Under the pieces are notes generated by a model, which did not search any database, was not told the origin of the DNA, and saw only the letters and a list, made by a program, of their open reading frames with translations. The translations under genes were made by a program, and so were the position numbers. Of a stretch of DNA of 7,159 bases, positions 1 to 7,159 are shown piece after piece (within the stretch, counting starts at the first letter, position 1; every line of letters starts with the position of its first letter). The stretch covers positions 1 to 7,159 of the forward strand of contig JASHZA010000352.1 in assembly GCA_030042765.1 (NCBI GenBank). The letters run 5' to 3'. This DNA is from Candidatus Binataceae bacterium. GTDB lineage: Bacteria > Desulfobacterota > Binatia > Binatales > Binataceae.

Positions 1-448
1 TGAGGGTGCCGAGCGTCGACGGATGGTGCCCGGTACCGAAGGCCTGGCCGGGCCTGATGACGATACGGATCCGGTCTTCGCCTTTCGTACGGTGCCACGG
101 GGGCACGATTAGAAAGCGATGGCCGATCGGGGTTGGCTGGAAGCGGGTCTGCCACATCGTCGCCCACCCGGGGTCGACGACCCGGTGCATCTCGGCGGCC
201 GCGCCGTTTACCGTCATCCCTCGCATGACCACCTCGATTCGCCGCCGGGCGGCAGGTTCAAGCCGCGAGAAATACGCGAGGATTCGCACGATCTTTTTGC
301 CGCCACGAGCGCGACCCGTCGGCCGGACCTTCTTGAGTTCGCACCCGAGCGCGCCATGCGCGACCAGCACCCCGGCAGCGTCGTCGGCCACAGCGGCGGG
401 CACGTCGAACACCGCGCAAACGTAGGTTGATTGGCTCTTGCGTGGCAA
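1..448 (-). CDS. prmA: Ribosomal protein L11 methyltransferase, N-terminal part (cut by left edge)
   Basis: PrmA is a cytoplasmic SAM-dependent enzyme that methylates ribosomal protein L11. Only the first 149 codons are present; the gene continues past base 1. Reading the minus strand, residues 8-40 resemble the small alpha/beta substrate-recognition domain. Residues 95-118 carry the PrmA pattern W-x3-W-x3-F-x-P-x2-IG-x-R, ending in IVPPW. Residues 133-145 give PGQAFGTGHHPST, the family's AFGTG-x-HP-[ST]-T signature leading into the SAM-binding domain, which lies outside the window. No ATG or GTG fits the expected N-terminus. I chose TTG at 448 because it puts T-Y-V-C-A-V where E. coli PrmA has its first strand. 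TTG at 490 is an alternative, and an in-frame TAA lies further upstream. Neither start has a convincing Shine-Dalgarno. It is divergent from the phosphodiesterase gene. The family call is strong; the start is uncertain. Confidence 0.88.
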   Translation of the reverse strand, partial: MPRKSQSTYVCAVFDVPAAVADDAAGVLVAHGALGCELKKVRPTGRARGGKKIVRILAYFSRLEPAARRRIEVVMRGMTVNGAAAEMHRVVDPGWATMWQTRFQPTPIGHRFLIVPPWHRTKGEDRIRIVIRPGQAFGTGHHPSTLGTL

Positions 449-489
449 AGGGATGAGAGTTTTCTTCGCCTGGCTTACTCTCTCGTTCA

Positions 490-518
490 AAGATAGGTGA
501 TCATCGTCAACGTTTTAA
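490..518 (-). promoter_or_regulatory. Possible sigma70-type promoter for prmA
   Basis: On the minus strand, TTAAAA (bases 518-513) and TATCTT (495-490) are separated by 17 bases. Each matches the -35 and -10 consensus at four of six positions. A transcript starting about 7 bases further on would exclude the TTG at 490 and favour the TTG at 448 as the prmA start. Such matches occur by chance, so this is only a candidate. Confidence 0.22.
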
Positions 519-668
519 GCGTCCCTGTTGAGAGGTGTAAACGACCCGATTTGCAGCACCAACGCCTGCGTGGTTAGGTAAAGGCTAATTGTCGATGCTT
601 TGGCGCGTCGGGTGGTCGCTGTTCTGTTCATTTTGCGTCCACTCGCGCCGGGAGTTAATAGGGCCTTG

Positions 669-1367
669 TTGAACATTGCTCATCGTGGGGCGAGCGGGTC
701 CCTACCGGAGAATACCCTGGCCGCCTTTCGCGGAGCGATCGAGGCCGGCGCCGACATGTGCGAACTGGACGTTCAGCTCACCCGCGACGGCGCGATGGTC
801 GTAATCCACGACGAGAAGGTTGACCGCACCACCGATGGCACCGGTCCCGTGGCTGCGATGACCCTGGCGCAAATCAAGCGCCTTGACGCCGGCGCACGTT
901 TCAACATTTGTTTCAAGGGTGAAATGGTTCCCACCCTCGAGGAAGTCTTCGACCTCGTCGACGGGCACTGCGGCCTCAATATCGAGCTTAAGAGTTACGG
1001 GCTTGAAGCAAAGGTCGCAGATTTGGTCCGCGCACGCGGCGCAGTTGCCTCGACGCTCATCTCTAGCTTCGACTGGGAGGCGCTCGCGCGCATACGGCAT
1101 ATCGCGCCCGAGTTGCGTGTCGGGCTGCTGGCCAGCCGCTGGCCCGCGCGATTGATCGGCGCGGCCACCGAAATGAAGGCGGACGCGATCAATCCAAGCT
1201 ACGATATAGTAAGTGAAGACCTCTGCATCGCGGCTCACAGCAGGGAGATAAACGTGTACGTGTGGACCGTCGATGAACCCGCGATGATGCGCAGCCTGAT
1301 TGCCGACGGCGCAGACGGGATCATGACGAATTGGCCGCGGCGTTTGGCCGAATTGATTGGGCGGTGA
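669..1367 (+). CDS. Glycerophosphodiester phosphodiesterase (UgpQ/GlpQ family, cytoplasmic type)
   Basis: GDPD-family enzymes hydrolyse glycerophosphodiesters (deacylated phospholipids) to sn-glycerol 3-phosphate and an alcohol. With the start used here (232 aa), H5-R6 in AHRGASG opens the barrel, followed by PENT (13-16). E32 and D34 in the ELD motif are metal ligands, and H47-D48 is the second catalytic histidine region. NIELK at 104-108 supplies another metal ligand. The C-terminus has VYVWTVD and the DGIMTN strand typical of the family. Length fits the short UgpQ-type enzymes of about 250 aa. The start is unsettled: TTG 669 has AGGG five bases upstream and gives MNIAHRG, as in relatives. 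TTG 666, GTG 612 and TTG 600 are also in frame, and the longest form would add a short hydrophobic N-terminus. The stop overlaps the ATG of dnaG as TGATG, suggesting coupled translation. Substrate specificity cannot be read from the sequence. Confidence 0.9.
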   Translation: MNIAHRGASGSLPENTLAAFRGAIEAGADMCELDVQLTRDGAMVVIHDEKVDRTTDGTGPVAAMTLAQIKRLDAGARFNICFKGEMVPTLEEVFDLVDGHCGLNIELKSYGLEAKVADLVRARGAVASTLISSFDWEALARIRHIAPELRVGLLASRWPARLIGAATEMKADAINPSYDIVSEDLCIAAHSREINVYVWTVDEPAMMRSLIADGADGIMTNWPRRLAELIGR

Positions 1368-3139
1368 TGGCGCGGTTTGGGCAGGACAAAATCGAGGAGG
1401 TCCGCACTCGAGCGGATATTGTCGAGGTGATTGGCGCGCAGGTGCGCCTCAGACGCGCCGGGCGCAATTTCGTCGGGCTCTGCCCGTTCCATAACGAAAA
1501 GACACCGTCGTTCAGCGTCAACGCCGAGCGCGGCTTTTTCCATTGCTTCGGATGCGGCGCGGGGGGCACGGTTTTCGACTTTGTGATGCGGGTCGAAGGG
1601 CTGACCTTTCCGGAGGCGTTGCAGTCGCTCGCGCGTCGCTATGGCGTGAACCTGCCGGAGCGGCCAGATGCCGGCGGACCATCGTCGGGCGAGCGCGAGG
1701 CGCTTGTGCTCGCCAACGCGACCGCCGCCGAATTCTATTCCCACGTCCTGTGGAACACGCCTGACGGCGCAATTCCGCGCGAATATCTAAAGTCGCGAGG
1801 GCTCACGGTCGAGACGGCGCGGACGTTTGCGCTCGGTTTCGCGCCGGCGCGTCCGGCCAATCTTGCCGCGAACCTGCGCAAGCGCGGATTGATCGATGCC
1901 GCGTTAAAGGTCGGGCTGGTGAAGCGAGACGAAGCGGGCGCGGTCTACGACATGTTCAGGGCGCGCCTGATGTTCCCGATTCGCGACGCGCAGGGCCGCG
2001 TCATAGCGTTTGGAGGGCGGGTGCTCGACGATCGGTTGCCGAAGTACATCAACTCGCCCGAATCGCCGATCTATTCCAAAGCGCGTGCAGTCTATGGCGT
2101 GTACGAAGCTCGCCAGGCGATTCAAAAGGCCGACCGCGCGATCCTAGTCGAAGGTTATATCGACACGATCGCACTGTGGCAGGCGGGCTTCAAAGAAACT
2201 GTCGCCAGTCTCGGCACCTCGCTTACGGTCGAGCAACTGCGGCTGGTCTCGCGCTACACCCGCAACATCGTGGCTTGCTTCGATGGCGACGCCGCCGGTC
2301 GCAACGCATCCCTGCGAGCGCTCGAGGTATTTCTTCAGGCGGGCCTGCTCGGTCGCGGAGCCTTCATACCAAGTGGTTACGATCCCGACACATTCGTACG
2401 CGAGCGCGGCGCGCAGGGCTTTGCCGAATTGTTGGAATCCGCAAGCCTGCTGGTGGATTTTTTTCTGGATGACGAGGCCACCAAGGTTCGCGGGCCGAAT
2501 GGTCCACTCGACCGTCGCGCTGAGGCGGCGCAGCGAATCGCAGAAAAGCTGCGGCTGGTTGGCGATGAATTTCAATTCAACCTGTTGGTGCGCAAGGCCG
2601 CGAGCCTGCTCGGTCTGGGTGAGGAAGTGCTGCGGCGCGAGGCGCGACGCGCCAGGCACGTAAACGGACCTGGCCCGGCGATTCAGCGTAGCTCTCCGCG
2701 CAGCACCCTTCCCGTAAGTGCGAGAGTTGAGGCTGAGCTCGGATTGGTAGCGATCGCGCTGCGTTATCCGGAACTACGGGTCGAAATCGCGGCGCAGACG
2801 CGGCCGGAGGAGTTCGAAGACCGCGAATTAGGCGCTTTGGTGCTCGAGGTTTGCGGCTCGGACGATGTCCAAGCCTCACTTGAGGTCGCGGTTGCCAACC
2901 GTCTAAGCGACGAGCAGCGCGGACGTCTCAGTGCCTTGATGACTGGCCCTTTGCTGGATGATGCGACGACCTCCCGTAAACGCCTGACCGATTCCTTCGC
3001 GGCCGTGACTATGAACCGACACAGCCGGGCGGTGGCAGAAGAATTGCGCCGTGCCGCCGCCAGCGGTTGCGTCGAAGATGCGAAGACCGCCGCGCAAAAC
3101 GTGATCGCCCTGCGCCGCCAGACCAACCGTGGTGGATAA
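1367..3139 (+). CDS. dnaG: DNA primase
   Basis: DnaG makes the RNA primers for replication and works with the replicative helicase at the fork. The 590-aa product has the expected order of domains. The CHC2 zinc-binding domain has ligands C39, H42, C60 and C63 (CPFH ... FHCFGC). The RNA polymerase core follows, including FGGRVLDDRLPKYINSPE near 215-232. The Toprim metal site has E262 (VEGY), D306 and D308 (FDGD) and DPD at 339-341. A poorly conserved C-terminal helicase-binding region follows from about 450. Length is close to the usual 580-600 aa. An in-frame TTG at 1331 would add 12 residues, but ATG 1367 gives the normal MARFGQDKIEEVR start and overlaps the preceding stop as TGATG. The gene therefore probably depends on translation of the phosphodiesterase gene. 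rpoD, its frequent neighbour, does not follow it. Confidence 0.97.
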   Translation: MARFGQDKIEEVRTRADIVEVIGAQVRLRRAGRNFVGLCPFHNEKTPSFSVNAERGFFHCFGCGAGGTVFDFVMRVEGLTFPEALQSLARRYGVNLPERPDAGGPSSGEREALVLANATAAEFYSHVLWNTPDGAIPREYLKSRGLTVETARTFALGFAPARPANLAANLRKRGLIDAALKVGLVKRDEAGAVYDMFRARLMFPIRDAQGRVIAFGGRVLDDRLPKYINSPESPIYSKARAVYGVYEARQAIQKADRAILVEGYIDTIALWQAGFKETVASLGTSLTVEQLRLVSRYTRNIVACFDGDAAGRNASLRALEVFLQAGLLGRGAFIPSGYDPDTFVRERGAQGFAELLESASLLVDFFLDDEATKVRGPNGPLDRRAEAAQRIAEKLRLVGDEFQFNLLVRKAASLLGLGEEVLRREARRARHVNGPGPAIQRSSPRSTLPVSARVEAELGLVAIALRYPELRVEIAAQTRPEEFEDRELGALVLEVCGSDDVQASLEVAVANRLSDEQRGRLSALMTGPLLDDATTSRKRLTDSFAAVTMNRHSRAVAEELRRAAASGCVEDAKTAAQNVIALRRQTNRGG

Positions 3140-3184
3140 GGAAAACTGCTTCAAGTTCGCTTTCGATCTGCGTATTAGCGGGGC

Positions 3185-3213
3185 TTAAATCGGCTCTGGG
3201 AAGTTGATAAAAT
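3185..3213 (+). promoter_or_regulatory. Possible promoter for the tRNA gene
   Basis: TAAAAT at 3208-3213 matches the -10 consensus at five of six positions. A weak -35 (TTAAAT, 3185-3190) sits 17 bases upstream. Transcription would begin near 3220, about 25 bases before the tRNA, which is a sensible leader for 5' processing. The hexamers stand out in this otherwise GC-rich 105-bp gap after dnaG, but the -35 is poor. Confidence 0.35.
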
Positions 3214-3244
3214 CTAACCGCTGATCCACGGGATGCACTCGCGA

Positions 3245-3320
3245 GGGCCCATAGCTCAGTCCGGTTCAGAGCTGCCGGCTCATAACCGGTTGGTCCCAGG
3301 TTCAAATCCTGGTGGGCCCA
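3245..3320 (+). tRNA. tRNA with CAU anticodon, probably tRNA-Ile2 (lysidine type), alternatively elongator tRNA-Met
   Basis: The 76-base cloverleaf folds completely. The acceptor stem is GGGCCCA/TGGGCCC. The D stem is GCTC/GAGC with GG in the loop. The anticodon stem is GCCGG/CCGGT with loop CTCATAA and CAT at 3281-3283. The variable loop is TGGTC, the T arm is CCAGG-TTCAAAT-CCTGG, and the discriminator base is A at 3320. CCA is not encoded (TCT follows). G1-C72 pairs normally and the anticodon stem lacks the three consecutive G-C pairs of initiators, so it is not tRNA-fMet. The C4-G69 and C5-G68 pairs, together with the TTGGTC stretch, match E. coli tRNA-Ile2, the TilS substrate, better than elongator Met. 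That assignment is an inference from a few positions. The tRNA itself is certain. Confidence 0.95.
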
Positions 3321-3422
3321 TCTCATTCGGTATCATCATTCAGACTGCGGAAAGTATGAGATTGCGCGCGCTTCGCACGACCGTCGCGGCGCGCGGCGCG
3401 TTTGATTCAACTCACGGCCAGC

Positions 3423-3427
3423 GGAGG
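3423..3427 (+). promoter_or_regulatory. Shine-Dalgarno that fixes a TTG start
   Basis: GGAGG lies five bases before TTG 3433. The nearby ATG at 3428 directly abuts the GGAGG, leaving no spacing, and in its own frame reaches TAA after only six codons. The ribosome binding site therefore supports the TTG as the start of the zinc-ribbon gene. Confidence 0.7.
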
Positions 3428-3432
3428 ATGCT

Positions 3433-4149
3433 TTGCTTGAAGAAATAACCCGGTTGATTAGCCTTCAGGCGATCGACCGGGATTTACACGAACTCGAAGA
3501 ATCGCTTTCAACCATCGCCGGACGAGTCGAAGGGCTCCGTCAGGAGACCGAGCAGCTTCAGGCTGAGTTCGACCGCTTCACCCAGGAAGAACAGCAAAGC
3601 GCAACCAACCGGCGCCAGCTCGAAAAGGAACTGGCGGAGGGTGAAGCGCGCATCCGCAACAAGCGGATGCGGCTCAATCAGGTGCGCAACGACAAGGAGC
3701 TGCTTGCGCTCGGTCACGAAGTCGAAACCCTGAAAGAGACAAACCAGCGAATGGAAGCGGACCTGCTCGCCCAGATGGAGGCAGCGGAACCCCGCGCTCA
3801 ACGCATCAAGGAAGTCACCGAGCTGTTGGGGCAGAAGCGCTCCGAATTACAGGCCGTGGAGAAAGAGATCGCGTCGCAGGTCGAGGACCTTAAGGTCTCG
3901 ATCAGCAAACAGCGCGTAGATCGCGACCTGATGGCGCGCGGTATAGAAGTCGCCCTGCTTCAGCGCTATGAAATGATCTTCAACCGCCGCGGCGGTCTGG
4001 CAGTTGCCGCCGCAAAAGGCGGGACTTGTCAGGGATGCCGGATGCGGCTGCCGCCGCAGTTTTACAACGAAATCCAGAAGCACGAGCAGGTTCATTACTG
4101 CCCGAACTGCCAGCGTATCCTTTACTACGAGAACAACCGCGTGAGTTGA
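3433..4149 (+). CDS. Coiled-coil C4-type zinc-ribbon protein (zf-RING_7 / former DUF164 family)
   Basis: The 238-aa product is a long heptad-rich helical hairpin (about residues 1-180, full of Glu, Gln, Arg and Leu) followed by a C-terminal C4 zinc ribbon. The ligands are C199-x2-C202 and C223-x2-C226 (CQGC ... CPNC). The segment NQVRNDKELLALGHEVE in the middle of the coiled coil and the GGxCxGC...CPNCxRILYY ending are hallmarks of the family. Relatives include Helicobacter HP0958 (FlgZ), linked to flagellar sigma-54 and transcript control, and chlamydial CdsZ. Nothing here shows which role applies, and no flagellar or secretion genes are nearby. The start is TTG, supported by GGAGG five bases upstream. 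The gene sits 112 bp after the tRNA and converges with gpmI across a 43-bp gap. The family call is secure; the function is unknown. Confidence 0.9.
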   Translation: MLEEITRLISLQAIDRDLHELEESLSTIAGRVEGLRQETEQLQAEFDRFTQEEQQSATNRRQLEKELAEGEARIRNKRMRLNQVRNDKELLALGHEVETLKETNQRMEADLLAQMEAAEPRAQRIKEVTELLGQKRSELQAVEKEIASQVEDLKVSISKQRVDRDLMARGIEVALLQRYEMIFNRRGGLAVAAAKGGTCQGCRMRLPPQFYNEIQKHEQVHYCPNCQRILYYENNRVS

Positions 4150-4157
4150 GTCCTTCG

Positions 4158-4183
4158 CGCGGCGGTAGCGAGGTCAAGCCGCG
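4158..4183. terminator. Weak GC hairpin in the convergent gap
   Basis: CGCGGC (4158-4163) and GCCGCG (4178-4183) can form a 6-bp stem around a 14-base loop between the two convergent stop codons. No T-run follows on either strand, so it is not a standard intrinsic terminator. It is listed because the position is right for a shared terminator and nothing better is visible. Confidence 0.2.
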
Positions 4184-4192
4184 AACTCCGCC

Positions 4193-7159
<2,967 letters not shown>

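Noticed and set aside
6..430. Two overlapping plus-strand open frames at the left edge
   Set aside because: They are antisense shadows of prmA. Only the minus-strand reading gives a recognisable family (FGTG and PPW motifs).
702..1238. Minus-strand frame of 178 codons inside the phosphodiesterase gene
   Set aside because: It is a shadow. The plus strand carries the complete set of GDPD motifs.
3009..3326. Minus-strand frame of 105 codons beginning MRWAHQDLNLGPTGYEP
   Set aside because: This is the familiar artefact made by translating the antisense of a tRNA gene (3245-3320). The rest is antisense to dnaG.
3365..3395. GCGCGC-type inverted repeat after the tRNA as a terminator
   Set aside because: The arms are simple alternating GC, which pair by chance. 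The loop is 17 bases and there is no T-run beyond TTT, so I do not call it.

Overview
This window reads as ordinary chromosomal housekeeping DNA from a GC-rich bacterium. I found no mobile element, CRISPR array, rRNA or defence island. The proteins are clearly bacterial (PrmA, DnaG, a zf-RING_7 zinc-ribbon protein, enolase and cofactor-independent phosphoglycerate mutase). Several genes appear to use TTG or GTG starts. The gene style and the dnaG / tRNA / zinc-ribbon neighbourhood loosely recall deltaproteobacterial-type lineages (Desulfobacterota, Myxococcota, Binatota). That is only an impression, because nothing in the window fixes the taxon.

Layout, left to right. (1) Bases 1-448, minus strand: the N-terminal half of prmA (ribosomal protein L11 methyltransferase), running off the left edge. 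(2) A divergent spacer of about 220 bp. (3) Bases 669-1367, plus strand: a cytoplasmic-type glycerophosphodiester phosphodiesterase whose stop codon overlaps the ATG of dnaG (1367-3139) as TGATG. (4) Bases 3245-3320: a tRNA with a CAU anticodon, more like the lysidine-modified Ile2 type than elongator Met, with no encoded CCA. (5) Bases 3433-4149: a coiled-coil plus C4 zinc-ribbon protein starting at TTG behind a strong Shine-Dalgarno. (6) Bases 4193-7041, minus strand: an eno-gpmI pair, transcribed eno first, joined by a 4-base ATGA overlap and converging on the zinc-ribbon gene across a 43-bp gap. (7) Bases 7082-7159, plus strand: the first 26 codons of a gene divergent from eno, whose protein carries a YGSL motif suggestive of the gamma-glutamylcyclotransferase-like fold. 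It runs off the right edge.

How they work together: eno and gpmI encode consecutive steps of lower glycolysis/gluconeogenesis (3-phosphoglycerate to 2-phosphoglycerate to phosphoenolpyruvate) and are probably co-translated. DnaG, PrmA and the tRNA serve replication and translation. The phosphodiesterase recycles phospholipid head-group esters and is tied to dnaG by overlap, not by pathway. The points most worth a second look are the absence of rpoD directly after dnaG, the tRNA identity, the compressed eno divergent region, and the two genes cut by the window edges.
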